From assembly GCA_023055355.1 (NCBI GenBank), contig JALJCS010000015.1, positions 17,349,516 to 17,413,515 of the forward strand: a stretch of DNA of 64,000 bases, given 5' to 3'. Below, one piece after another: positions 1 through 12,165 of the stretch (its first letter is position 1; every line of letters starts with the position of its first letter). The notes beneath the pieces were generated by a model, which worked only from the letters and a program-made list of their open reading frames with translations, was not told the origin of the DNA and did no database searches. The position numbers and the translations under genes were made by a program. This DNA comes from Agelaius tricolor. Lineage: Eukaryota; Chordata; Aves; Passeriformes; Icteridae.

Positions 1-802
1 ACGTGTCTCTCTCTGCTGCAGTTTGAGTGCACTGCCTTCACGGCAAAAGTTGGACAGAAATGTTTTGCTAAGCATTTACATAAAAAATAAGACGGGGGTT
101 TGATCTGGACCTGGTGGCTGGTGCATGGGTTTCAGAGCAGGTGGGACTTAGTTCCGTGTGTCTGTAAGGGCTGGGCATCCTGTTCCTTTGCCACACCCAC
201 CTGCTCAGCTGGCTGCTGAGCTCAGCACTGGGCCCAGGGTGTCACGCCTCTTCTGCAATTGGTGGTTGACAGATCAATCCTTGCCGTTTGCTGGGAGGTG
301 CTTTGTCCCTTTCTGTAGCCCTCCTCCAGATTTGGATACGACCTCTGAATTGAGTAAGTCCAGGGATTGTTTCCTCACAGGATCTCCCAGGCCAGAAAGC
401 TGTGTCTGCCCTTTTACCTCTCCTGGGCTGCCGGTCATCCTCACCACCAGTGGGCTCTGTGCTTTCCTAGCCAAGAGGAGGAGGTGCTTTCATCCTCTTT
501 TGGGAGCCCACATTCAAAATACAAGTACAATCTTCAGAGCTGCACAGGTGCCAGGCTTGCTGTCACACAAAAAGTCACAGGACACAAGGTTTTTCACAAT
601 CATCAACACCAACAACAGCAGGGCAAGGTGCTCTCCTTCCCCAGGAAGTTCTTTCACCCCTCCCTTCTCTATTCCCCCTCCAGATTTGGAGGAATGCTCT
701 GTTGGATAAGCACAGGGAATGGTCCCACACAAGAAATTTGACCCGAACTTTTTACCTGAGCCCTGAACACGTTGTTAATTCTGACCTTTCCTCCCCTCAC
801 AG
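1..802 (+). other. CMIP: CMIP last intron (3' part)
   Basis: This stretch precedes the terminal CMIP exon and ends in a pyrimidine-rich tract and the acceptor AG at 801-802. The pyrimidine-AG near position 20 is followed by a frame that reads about 22 codons to a stop and resembles nothing I know, so I see no further CMIP exon. The penultimate exon must lie upstream of the window. Confidence 0.65.
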
Positions 803-856
803 GCTAAACTCCCCAACCTAAAGGAGGTGGACGTCCGCTACACCGAAGCCTGGTGA
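803..856 (+). CDS. CMIP: CMIP (C-Maf-inducing protein), terminal coding exon
   Basis: After the acceptor at 801-802 the sequence reads AKLPNLKEVDVRYTEAW and stops at TGA 854-856, giving 17 codons. The LPNLKEVDV pattern is leucine-rich-repeat-like, which fits the C-terminal LRR region of CMIP, an adaptor-type protein with an N-terminal PH domain linked to T-cell and kidney podocyte signalling. The call rests on three points: this short frame, the very long T-rich 3' UTR that follows, and the position directly upstream of PLCG2 on the same strand, which is the conserved amniote gene order. Fifty-four bases are too few for certainty from sequence alone. A different LRR protein is possible, though the synteny makes that unlikely. 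The exon begins in phase 0 and the rest of the gene lies left of the window. Confidence 0.8.
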   Translation, partial: AKLPNLKEVDVRYTEAW

Positions 857-1417
857 ACTCTCCCTGCCTCCCACTCTTCTCTTTTGCTTCTTGTGAGAAG
901 GAAAAGATTTTTAAAAAGACAGATTGAAACAAACCTGAAAATAACTTTTGGCCAATTCCTGTAGAGCAGTGAGTCTGGGGACTTGGTGGCAGGAGTTGTG
1001 GTTGTGGGGTAGCAGAGTGGAGTTGTGTGTGTTGGGAGGATGGGGCAAGCCTGGACCCCATCGGATTCTTTCAGCTTTGTGATTTCAGAATCAACATAAT
1101 TTAAATTGAAAAGGAAGGAAACAAACAAACAAACAAAAAAGGACTTTGTAGCAGCAAGAGGATTATAAAGAGGAAAAAAACACCTTTGTGGATTTTATTT
1201 GCCTTTGTGTTTTATGCCGTGTGGAGAAAAAAAAATATATTCCTTTGTCCTTACTTACCTGGGTTTCCTTGGCTGGCACCCAGCCAGCCAGAACTCCTGT
1301 TTCACCAGTTTTGCTCCAGAAAATCAAACTTCAAAAATCTCAAGAGAAGAAAACCAAAACCAATATGATTTTCACCTCCCCTCATGTCCTTGCAGTTGTT
1401 ATGCAAAGTAATTTTGT

Positions 1418-1425
1418 TGTACATA
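1418..1425 (+). promoter_or_regulatory. Pumilio-type RNA element (TGTANATA) in CMIP 3' UTR
   Basis: TGTACATA matches the consensus bound by PUM1/PUM2 in mRNA 3' UTRs. An eight-base match in a 1.9 kb AT-rich UTR can arise by chance. Confidence 0.3.
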
Positions 1426-1756
1426 AGATTTACATAATGCACCTATTTAAGAAAATGGTTCACAAATAACAGGTCTGGGACCTGTCTTTTATTTATGAAT
1501 TGTTAATTCTTTTACCCTTTTTTTGCGTATAGTACTGTATAAACTAGTTTGCTGTCTTGTTGTTATTATTATTTTTTTTAAGGAAATGTCCTCCTTGAAG
1601 AATTGCCTTTTAGTAATGCAAACTGTATTATACTCCCTCTTTGTCAACATTCATCGCGTTGTCTTTTTGATTTCAAAATGCCTCAAATGTTATCAAATAG
1701 GAAGGAAAATCTTTATCAAGGGGGGCGTGGTTGTTGGGGAAGGGGGTGCAGGGATT

Positions 1757-1762
1757 AATAAA
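1757..1762 (+). terminator. possible proximal poly(A) signal in CMIP 3' UTR
   Basis: AATAAA lies 900 bases after the CMIP stop codon. Sequence about 20-30 bases further on is T-rich, so alternative cleavage giving a short UTR is possible. Nothing in the sequence shows that it is used. Confidence 0.35.
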
Positions 1763-2502
1763 AGTCACAATTCCTTCCAAAGTCTGAAAATTTTCTTTAG
1801 TCTTTTAAGCCATGTCAGGTTTAAACACAGGAGACGGGGACAAGACGTTTCTTTTGCCAAGGGGGTGTTTGCAAACTGTAGATTTTTACAAGTTGCCTCC
1901 GTTGTTTTCTGTTTACGTCCGATATTTCAAAACGAGAAAAAAAAAGAAAAGCTCTCCCTCCACTTTGTGCATCAGCTTTTTCTGGGTTTGGTTTTTTTTT
2001 CCCCCTCCCCTCATTCCCTCCCCTGTCCTGTGCCCCCTCCCTGCCCTGTTCTGTGCACGCATTGTTCTGCATGTTCCTCTGGGGAGACTGAGGAAATCGC
2101 GGTGTTGCTGATCCGATAGCTCTGACCTGTCTGTAAATGTGACTGCTACATTTTTCAAATTCCACACTTGCTTAGAAGATGATTTTTTAAAAATTGTGGT
2201 TTCTTTTATAACTATGCTGTTGACTTTTTTTTTTTTCATAATGAGCCTTCATTGTACAGAGCTGCTTATTTTAAAAAAAATCAAACAAAAACAAAACAAA
2301 AAAGTTTTTTCCTCTGTTTAACACTTTTATTTTATTCTTCAGCACCTCAAGATTTCACATACAGCCAATGTAATTTTTTATATAAATATATATATATTTA
2401 ATCTTATTCAATGGAAAGCCAAGCTTTTTTGTTCAGGTTTTTTTGTTGTTTTCTTTTTTTTTAAGTTTGTTGCTATGTAGACAACCCCATCCCAAATGAT
2501 GT

Positions 2503-2539
2503 TGTTTTTCTCTTTTTTTTCTTTTCTTTTTTTTTTTTT
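2503..2539 (+). repeat. T-rich low-complexity tract
   Basis: Runs of T broken by single C residues inside the CMIP 3' UTR. It is one of several such tracts between 2.2 and 2.6 kb. Confidence 0.8.
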
Positions 2540-2629
2540 AAATAATGAAACAGAAATTGAGTCTTAACTCATGTAGTATGTCAGGTTTTTTTCCCCCCTT
2601 CAAATCCCACACTGTATGAAGATGCAGTA

Positions 2630-2671
2630 TGGGAAGGAAGAAGAAGAAGAAAAAAAAAAAAAGAAGAAAAA
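2630..2671 (+). repeat. (GAA)n/poly-A purine tract
   Basis: A pure purine run of AAG triplets grading into poly-A and back, about 40 bases, in the CMIP 3' UTR. Confidence 0.8.
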
Positions 2672-2770
2672 ATATGCCAACATTTTCCTTAGCACTGTTG
2701 CTTTTACCAATGGTTTACTACTACTGTTCTGTAGCTGTGTACAAAGAGATGTGAAATAATTTCAGGCAAA

Positions 2771-2776
2771 AATAAA
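2771..2776 (+). terminator. CMIP: CMIP distal poly(A) signal
   Basis: AATAAA is followed about 25-45 bases later by a GT/T-rich stretch (2800-2822), the normal layout for cleavage and polyadenylation. Cleavage is expected near 2790-2797. After this point the base composition changes from T-rich to balanced. Confidence 0.7.
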
Positions 2777-5700
2777 CTGTAAGTGAATATCTTTTAGCTG
2801 CGTGCTTTGTGTTTTCTTTGAAGGAACCTTTGGCTGGCAGGTGATGTGGGGATGCTCTGGGAGGTGCAGGCTCCAGAGCAGGGGACCAGCAGGCAGCCAG
2901 GGTGTTTGCTACCCCTCCCCAGGCTTGAGGAACCACCATGGAGAAGGAGGAGAGCAGCTGAGCTCTGTATGTCCTGTTTTGCATCCCTCCCCAAGCCTGT
3001 TTTGTGCACTCTCCCCAATCCTTGAAAGGTTTAAGGGGTCCTTGCAGTGGCCATCAAAAGAGCTGCACTGGTGAGGGGGTTTCTTGCACTGGTTGCCTGA
3101 TGTAGGCAACGAGGGAAGCTCTGGGGCATCTTCAGGCTCAAGAGGGGTTTCTGTACAATTTAATACAATTAAGGTGTATTTTTGGGCTGCCTCCAAAAGC
3201 AGGGATGTGCTGTGTTTGTGTTCTGCTGTCCTGGATGAAGCCCTGCAGGGTGTGGGCTGGATGCCAGCAGGAGACCCAGCTGGAGCTCCACATCTCTGCC
3301 TCCATTGTCTGCACAGCTACTGAGCTTCAGCTTTCAAACAAATGGGCCCCACTTGAAACCAATTCCTGCAGGTGTTCTGAGAGCTGCCTTGGTCACCTGT
3401 GTTACCTGGCTCCTGTACTCTCACTTTTATCTGTATTTCTGTTCTGTTCCACAAAAGAGACTTCAGGACATGGAGAAACACAAGGGTTTGCACCATGCTT
3501 CCAGCCAAGCTAAGTGCTCACAGGATGGCCCTTGATAAAGAGAATAACTTGCCTTTATTTTTTTTTCTTCACTGAACTCAGGAATCTGTAGCTGAGTCCG
3601 TTGGGCTTTTTGGGTGTTTCCCCTTGAGCAGGCACCACTGCATACGGGCTGTCCTGCCCTGGCTACAGCAAGGACTTCACAAAACGTTTCTGGACCCAGA
3701 AGAGCCAGAAATATTCCTGGGATGTTGTGTGAGGGACTGAAAAACCACCCAAGGAAGGAGATCTTTAGGCCTTGGTGAGATGAAGGCACATATTGGATAC
3801 AGCTTCTCTTCCTGCTGTGGACAATGACCCATCCCTGAACTGCCCAGGCTCTGCCTTTGGGGGAAGTGGTGACAGTGTTTGGGTTCCACAACCTCATCTG
3901 GATTATCAGCCCTGGGAGAAGCCTCAGAGCTTTGCAGAGATGCTACATGGGTGCCCTGGAGTGAGCAGGGAATGTGAGATCCCTGTGTGAGATCCCCTTT
4001 CAACACCTGCTCCTGCCTTCTGCTGCAGCCTCCAAGAAACTCCTCCTTCGTGCTTCCTCCCTGATCCTGACTCCTGAAGCAGCAGAATCTCCTCCTGCCA
4101 TGGCAGCAGGCTGAACAAAGTGAGATTGGAGGTGCTCAGTGTGGAGTTAAGTAAAATGGGGCTTGGCTGGAGTCATGATGTGCCAGGGCAGCTGCCCTGG
4201 GTCTCAGGCCTGTGGCAATGACAGAGCAGCCTGGTGAGGCTGTCTCAGGGTTGTGTCTGAGTGAGGATTCTCTGTTGGTTACAGCAGGTGAGGATTACAT
4301 GTGCTGTAATAGAGATGCTGTGTCTGAGCTTGCACTCTGCTTTTCCTGAGCTTTTTGCAGCAGAGCACTGGGCCTGGTTGGCTGGCTGCTGCTTTCCCTG
4401 GATAATGATGCCTTTCTGCCTGTGCCCAGCTCTGTTTGCTGATAATGGAGCTGTTCAGAAGCTGCCTGGTTCCATCTGGGAGGTGCCTGCAGCTCTCCCT
4501 CCCGGGGACTGGGAATGCCAGGGGCTGGTCTGACCCGCAGCTCTCGGCTTTCAACCCGAACTCGTGCAGCAGCTCTGATGCAAGTCCAAAGAGCACAAAG
4601 CCTCAGCACTGCTGAGTTTTGGGAGCAAATTTCTCCTGTCCTCATTAAAAGCCTGTGGTTGTCCTGCCTTCCTACTGCTGCTTCCACTGCTCACAGCTAC
4701 CTTTTGAGTTTCAGAAGACCAAACACAGAGATGAATCTCACAAAGTACCTTTGCCTCCAGTTTCCTGGCTGTGTGGGCTCAGCTTATTTGTTGCTCAGAG
4801 AGTGAAATAGATACCTAAAATCCTGAGAATTCAGCATGGATTTGCTTGTAGGGGAGTGCTGAAACAGCTGCTGGCCTGAAGCATTATCTGGTGGGATTTT
4901 TCCCAGGTAAGAGCTTGGGATGTCTTGTTCATGGGATCCAGGTGGAGGCCAGATTATCCACAAGTCCCATCCCTGGTGACCTGAGGCTCCTTGCCTGATG
5001 CTGGCTGAGGGATCTCATGGGACATGGTGGCACTGGTCAGGTGTGGGGATCTGCAGTGTCCCTGGGGCTGATCTGCACCTTGCTCAGGGTCCTGATCTCC
5101 TGTCCCCAAAGCAGCTGGGCCTTGTCCTGGGGCTGTGACCTTGGTCCCCAAGGCCTGGAGAGGCTCCATCTCTGAGCCCTCCAGCACCAAGCACAAGAAG
5201 TGCCTCTGATATTCCTTATGCTTCCCAGAGAGCATCAAGCCTCTGTTCAGGTAAAGTCCTCTTGGGGATCAAGTGGGCTCTGGACTGGCAATCCCTAAAT
5301 GCAGCAAAGGAATCAAATGCTAATGAGCTAAAAGAAAAGCAGGGATGCCAGCTCCACCCAGGACTGCTGGCTCTGGAAAACAGCAGCAGCTGGGCCTGTT
5401 CCCTTCTTTGGGATTTCCACTGCCCTGCTGGCTGGGAGCAGCAGTGCCCTCCTCTCTCATGTGTACAGTGATTTTTAATCCTTGAAACTTTACAAGGGCA
5501 GTAAGTGCTGCTGAGGGCAGTGCTGACCTCTCCCAGCCCCTGTAACACAGACCAGCTGTGCCCATTAGAACACATCACTCACCAATAGTGCTGCCTCTTA
5601 AATTTGTAATGAGTTTTTCCAACTAAATGGAGTACACATATCAAAATATTTCTTTTAAGTAGATGTTACAATGCATTTTTTTTCCATTTTCCTTTCTATT

Positions 5701-7973
5701 GACAGGGGAAAAGCTTAAGTGAGTATTTGAGATTAGCCATTTTTATTAATAACAGATCTTGGAATGTCCTTTTTGCCAATAATATCAAACATGCTGGTAT
5801 TTTTCCTGCTAGCCTGATACCTGCTTTTTTTTTTTTTCAGGTAATCTCACTTTCATGTTTTTCACCAGCCAGCTAGAACAAGTACTGTAATACCTTTCTA
5901 ATGTTCCAGTAGGCCCTATCAGATTTTAAATACATACATATCCAAACCTCACAGATCTGTTGGCCATGGATGAACCTTGTTGATGTAAATATATTTTTCC
6001 TACTAATCTCTACAAAGATCCAAGCAGAGCTCTGTGTAGAACAGAGCTCCCAGTTTATGTTCAGACCATTAAATTGGTCTCAGCACCTAAATTCACCAGT
6101 TTGTTCTGCAGATCTGGCAGTTGATATAGTAACCAGTTTCTTGTTAATTTTTCTTCCAGCTGGGATAGGATATCAAGCATTAATCCTTTAATTCTTATGC
6201 AGCATACATTTGAAGTTGAGTTGTTCACAGTAGATACTGAGATACTTTTAAATCATAGCAGGCTCTCCCACCCAGAATCTCCCGTTTTTAAATAAGCCTT
6301 AGCTATGAAATCCCTGCCTTTGCATTAAATTACAAAAAAGTCCTTTTAAAAAGTGAAGTTTGCTTTGAATATGAGGTCAGAGACCCACTGACTGTCTCAC
6401 TTTAATAGAAGCGTTGCTGCTGTCATTGGTATGTGCTGTACCTCCTTATATTGAAATACTGAAACCTTGGCTTAGGGACACTTTTCTTTCTATATTTTAC
6501 CTATTATGATGGTATTAAGGATAATTAATGTTAGTGACTCATTTGCCAGGTGCTTTATGATCTTGGGGCCGGGTTTGTTATTTACGGCTGCAGAGGGGCA
6601 GGGTGTGATCCCTGAAGGTTGCAAAAACACATTCATCAAGAACACTTCAAATTGCAGTTTGGGCCATAATGTTAGAAACACACAATCTGTGGTTGATTGC
6701 TGTTTATGAAAGAGAAAAGGTATTGTAAACCTGTCTATTGACTAGGGTTTTATGTTCTCTGACTCTGTTTTAGCAGCTGTCTCCCTTCCATGTGGTTCTC
6801 TCCAGGCCTGACAGATGGGATGAGCAGTGGCAGGGCTGGGGGAGCATCCCTGTGCCTGGATGGGGCCCATCAAGATCCCCTTCATGGTAAGGAAAAGAGA
6901 TTCTGCTCTGCACATGGCCTAGAGCAGGAGCAGGATTTGTAGCATTATAGCAACAAAAAAAAAAAACCAGAACTTTATAAAAATCCCAGCTACAGCTGGA
7001 ATAAACCTCCCTGTGACTCGGGGGAAGGGCTGTGTGAGGGGCAGCAGGGACAGCTGAGCTCAGCCACAGCATTGCTCCTGCCCTCACTGAGGTGAAATTC
7101 TTGTTTTAACATTGCAGTGAACTCGGTAGAGAGTATTTTTGGCTGGAACAGTCTGACCCAGACTTCTGCAACAGTCCACTATTAACTGATAAGTTAAAGG
7201 AGGCTCTGGGGGAATCGTGGATGTGGCTAACGGGATGAAATCCATCCCTGGAATGGAGGCTGGCAGAGGGCTGGGTCTCCTTGCTCAAGCCCGGTAAAGA
7301 TGCCAGGTCCTGCTCCTTCACAACTCTTTTCTTCAGAAAATGTGCTGGGTGTCATTGTCAGAGGGATTTTTGGTTTAGAGCCTGGGGGACCCTCCCCTGA
7401 GCACTGAGGGTAAAGCTGCACTGCACAGCCAGAGCCGTGCGTGGCCATGGGATGCTCACACAGGATCCCATGCTTCATGGAGATGTGGGATTCCCTCTTC
7501 TGGGGTCTGTCTGGCTCCTCCTGACAGGAGAGTGAGTAGTGGTGGCTCTGCCATAGTGCCTGTGACAGTGAGCTTGTGTTCCTGCACAGTGAGAGCTGCA
7601 GGACCCCAGAGTGCCAAGTCCCTGCCCAGGTCACCTCCTTCACATTTTGAGAGCTTCCAAAGGACCTTTCTTGGAAATGCAGCTGATTTATGAGGACAGG
7701 GAAAATGGGTCAGTGCACAGAGGGCAGAGCATGGTCCTGATGGGTGTTTCCAAAATGCAGCCCCATCCCACTGCTACCAGTGAGGGGCTCCCCAACACCC
7801 CCAAATGACGTGAGGAGGGTCTGGGCTAAGTGGACATCCCTGGATGTTTTGGCAGGCCCAGCACCAGGGGCATCTCCTGTGAGAAACTCTCAAATAAATG
7901 AATAAAAAGCCCAAAGCAGGGGGGGAAGAAAAGGAGAAAAAAGTTGCAGCTAAGGTTGAGGCTGCTGCAGAAC

Positions 7974-8054
7974 TGATGACATCAATGTTTCCATGGTGAC
8001 AAAATCTTCACTTAGGTATGGTGAGTGCCCTGAGCTCGCGGCTGCCAAGGAAAC
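7974..8054. promoter_or_regulatory. candidate element: CRE-like site plus two X-box-like (RFX) motifs
   Basis: A TGATGACATCA-type site near 7975 is followed by GTTTCCATGGTGAC at 7987-8000 and GCTGCCAAGGAAAC at 8041-8054. The last two resemble the RFX X-box (GTTGCC-NN-GGYAAC) with two or three mismatches each. The spacing and CpG-bearing surroundings suggest a regulatory element, but no function is shown. Confidence 0.25.
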
Positions 8055-10489
8055 CCGCCCGAGCTCCAGCACCAGCCACTGCGGTCCCGGGCCTTCCTCC
8101 CCCTCCTCCTCCTCCTCTTCTCCCTGCCCTGCTGCCCAGGGGCTCTGAGCTGCACCCTGCTCCCTGTCCCATGTGGAAGTTAGTTGGTGGAATTGTCCAT
8201 TTTTGCCCCCGCTGCTGTGCCCGCTCATGCTGGGAGTGATGAGGGAGAGCTGCCATCAGCAGGGACATGGGGACAGGGTGGCTCTGTGACATTGCCACAC
8301 CACAAGTCACCTGCTGTCCATTGATGGGCTCCAATGTCTTCATGGCTGCCAAACAGAGCTCTTGGCTTCCTGCAGCTCATGAGTGAAGTTGCTTTGGGTT
8401 TTGGGGTCAGTTTGGGCTCACACCGTGCTCAGGGAGCCCAGCCTGGTGTGGGGACCCTCCCTTCCCTGGGACATGGTGTGGTGTGGCCTCAGGGCAGCAA
8501 GTGGCTGGAGGGGGGACTGTGGAGGAGCAGGTGGGTGGGATATTTTACATTCCTCCATGTCTTAAAATGCAGCATGAAACAAACCCATCTGTGGCCACTC
8601 CTTTGCTGGAAGGGTGTCCCAGCACAGCATGGGTTGGGTCTGGGTAATTTTTTTTCCTATGATTTAGGTTAAAATCCTTTGAGTACCCACAGCATCAGAC
8701 ACCACCCCCAAGGAGAATTAGGGAAATTGATGACATGACAACAGTGTTTATCCTCCTCCACCATCACGTTTTCCCTCCTCTTCATTAGTACAAATGGGAA
8801 GCTTCTCCTGAAGTTTGGTTATTTTCTAGAAATGCACTGAATTCAGACAAGAGCAGTCATTAGTCACCAGGGTGAACCCAGGGCTAACAAGCAGTGAGTG
8901 AAGCGATGAAAAATAATTGGCAAGAGGTTTGGGTCTGAATCAAGTCCTGATTTTAGTGCTGTGCTCAGCTGAAGCCATGCCATCGTTGGCCAAGTGTGAG
9001 CACCCTGACCAGCGCTCCCACAGCAGCCCTGACAGCCCAGAGGGACCCCACAGGCCTCTCCACATGGTGGCAGGCAGGCTGGTGACTGAGAGCTCTGTCC
9101 TGCCTTGACTTCATCTCCAGTGAAAAAGTATCACCCAAATCCCACGAAAGCTGATGGAAAATGTTCTTTTCTAGCTCATTTTAAGGCAGACCCCCAGTGA
9201 TTAAACAGCAGTCTGGGAATCTTTGTTTGGTTTTGTGTTTTTAAAGGTATTGAGTAGAGGCCTAAAGGTTCCAGTGATTGTGTCACATGATGCCACTGCA
9301 TCACTCCACGCGTGACCATGGCCAGCCCTGTGCCACCCCACCAGGGACTGCCTCCTTGCCTGTCTGCATCCAAGGTACAGCCCTGGCTTTGATTCTAGAA
9401 GCTGGGGGTTTAGGTCTTGGTCAAGCTGTTGTTATTTCAGGAAAAGAAAACAAAAAAAAAAAGCAGCAACGTGTCTAAAAGAGAAACATCTGGCATGTGA
9501 GACACTGCTGGCGCTCGGGCTGTGGGGTCTGTGATCCATCAGGCTCTGAGCCACGCTGTGCCTGAGCCAAGCCAGTTGCTGGGAAGGAAAGGAAAGGAAG
9601 GCAAGGGAAAAGCAGAGCTGCCAGATCCCAATGGCACGAGGCAGCCAGCCTGGTGCTCCCAACCAGGGCACTGAGGTGGCAGCAGAGCAGGTAACCAGGG
9701 GTGAAAATCTCCTCATGCCACTTTTATTCTGGGGGAAAAAGGCCCAATTTACCAGGAGGCAGAACTGTGGTCCAAGGAAAGCCCAACCTGCTGCTTGAGT
9801 CTTTAAAGTCCAACAGTTTTGCAGTAAAATGGCTTAATTTTATCCCACAGCTGTGGTAGGAGCAAAGGTGATCAACTAATAGCAAATCTCTTGAGAAAAT
9901 GAAGGATTTTTTTAGGCATGATTTTTGAGAATAATTATCAATTTATTGATATCCCTTCAAAATAATTATGAATTTTACACTGTACCAGACCTCCACTACC
10001 CGATTTCTGGTCACAGGAGAGGAGTGTAGTCAAAGGGAAATGACTCACAGCTGCCTGTGGTTGAAATTAATGAGATATTTATCTGGAAATGTTCTTGTCA
10101 GTGGCTTTTCCTTGTATTTTCAATCAGGACAACAGCATGGAAAACATTGCCAAGACAGTGGTGTCCTCACTGTGGTGGCTGCAGGGACAGGAGGATCAGC
10201 TCTGGTAAGTGGAGAATCAGAGGAGTGATGGGGTGTAAGGCCAAGAAAACCTTGTCTGAATGTGCTGTAGTAAGCAGCCCATGATAACCCCACAAATGGT
10301 ATTTAAAGAGGACAGAAAGGAGAAAGGAGATGATGGAGAAAACCTGAAATCAGCTGTGAGACCTTAGGATGGGACTTATTCTTTTTGAAAAATCTTTCTT
10401 TGCCCATCCCTAGAAAGCCCTTTCACATCCTGCATCATCTTTCCTGTAAGCAGCAAGCAGCTCTTCCAGGAGATTTAAAATAGATGTGC

Positions 10490-10930
10490 AAGAGAAATCC
10501 TTCCCCTGCCTGCGCCTGGGGTTACCCCGCGCGTCATCTTCCCGGAGAGGAACAGCAGTGGCCGTGTGAGCAGGGAGCTGAGCTTTCTGCATTGCTTCAA
10601 AGCCCTGCTCTGCCAACCAGATTATTGATCAAGAGGAAACGTTGGCGTTTCAGAAGCTTCCCCAAAAAGGCACGGAGCCTACTCGGCTCCTGTGCGTCAC
10701 TGGGGATTTTTTTATCCGCGGATTTTCCGGCGCGTTTAACACAGCCGGGTCGTCCAGGAGGGACCCTGGCAGAATCTCCCTGCTGAGTGACTCACACTCG
10801 CACATCATGGGAATATGGGTTGACTTCAACATACTGCACTTTTCAACTCTGATTCATGCCACCCCAGGAGAGTAAATAAGGCAACTCCACACACATCTCG
10901 GCCGTGACGAGCTGCCTTCCCACTGAAAAG
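10490..10930. promoter_or_regulatory. CpG-dense intergenic patch
   Basis: Roughly 20 CpG dinucleotides occur in about 440 bases, including clusters around 10526-10535 and 10717-10740, while flanking DNA is CpG-poor. An AP-1-type TGACTCA lies at 10788-10794. It could be an enhancer kept free of methylation or a small orphan promoter. Confidence 0.4.
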
Positions 10931-12133
10931 GTGTCAGGACGAATGACACTGCCAGGGAATGGTGTCACCTATAGCTTAGCCAGCAATTTCCCAAATAGGA
11001 CAAAATGTCTCTTTGCATGTGTACCACAAGTCCCCTTGCAGCCCGGGGTACCTGCCCTCTTGCATGTTGCAGGAGGTCTTTACTAAACCAAAGGTGCTGT
11101 GCTAAGTCCAGCGAGTTTTTGGCAGGTTTGCTAAAGCCTGGGGACATTTATTAGCAATGTGGGGTTGTCACTTTCCAGGCAGATCGTTTCTCTGCAGATC
11201 ACTTCAGAAGGGTGGCTCAAAAAAGCAGAGAGCCTCGCTCGGCTGGATGATTCCCAAATCCAGGGTAAGCCAGGTCACTGCTGCAGAAGGCGTTACGTGA
11301 TGTGTTTAGCACCATAGAGACAAAAATCAGGAGCATATTTTTTTAACACGATCTAAATGAATTATGTATCTGAAATCAGTTGTTTGGGGAAAAACTCCAA
11401 CTGTCATTGCTGGTACCTGAATGGTGGTGAGTCACCAAATTACATCCTTGGGCTGGGGAAACGGGGACCTGAATAAGTGAATGTCTAGTTGCCTGTTAAG
11501 CCAGAGAAGCAATCCAGCTAAAGCACCTCCTGTACCAGTCAGATGATTTCTTCAGTACATTTGCACTCCAATCCTGGCTTGCAGCTTTGCCAGGAAAGCC
11601 CAAGGAAAATGCCCAGGTACTCCTTACAGCTCCTGTAATGTTCAGCCTCTGCAGGGAGCAGCAGCCCCTGGGTCAGCTCTGGCAGCTCCCTCCAGCACAT
11701 GGCTCTGCAAACCCAGTGACTCAGCAGGAATATCTTGGCAGAAATCATCAAAAGAAGGAAGCCTTAGCCGTCTCCTGATAGCAGATTGTGGATTTGTGCT
11801 TTTTATTTAGCCTGATCTGTCATTGAGACTGTGTAGCTATCGGTCTGTGCCTGGAGGGAGCTGGATTACAGGTGATTTTTCTGATTGCAGGTTGCTGATG
11901 TGAAGAAGTGAATGTGTTCTTAGGCAGGTTAGCCAAATGGAAGGGCAGAAGCTATTGAATAAGCATTAAGTGAATTGGGGGCTTAATTCCCAGTGAATGC
12001 CAGCTCCTCCAGTTCTTTTCTCCCTTAGGCTTTAATAAAAATCTGTCTTATCCTGAAACCTGCAAGAGAGAAATATCCCCAGCAGCACAAAATTAGTGCA
12101 TGCTATGCCACCTCTTACAGTGCTGTAATATTG

Positions 12134-12165
12134 TCTTTCTTTCAAAGTAAATAAAGAAAGAAAGA
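12134..12165. repeat. inverted repeat, 10-bp arms
   Basis: TCTTTCTTTC (12134-12143) is matched by its complement GAAAGAAAGA (12156-12165) across a 12-base loop. The arms are low-complexity, so this may be chance. Confidence 0.5.

Larger units (their letters stand above)
857..2795 (+). other. CMIP: CMIP 3' untranslated region
   Basis: From the stop codon to just past the poly(A) signal at 2771 the sequence is AT-rich, with many T runs and A runs and no splice signals that matter. The length, about 1.9 kb, is in keeping with the long CMIP 3' UTR in mammals. The 198-codon open frame at 1523-2119 falls wholly inside it and has low-complexity composition, so I do not treat it as a gene. The 3' end at about 2795 is estimated from the signal position. 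Confidence 0.72.

Noticed and set aside
1..90. Possible extra CMIP exon after a pyrimidine-AG at about position 20
   Set aside because: The frame after the AG reaches a stop in about 22 codons without a donor at a fitting place, and the residues do not look like the LRR region.
1523..2119. 198-codon open frame downstream of CMIP stop
   Set aside because: It lies inside the 3' UTR, is low-complexity and hydrophobic from T-rich DNA, and resembles no known protein.
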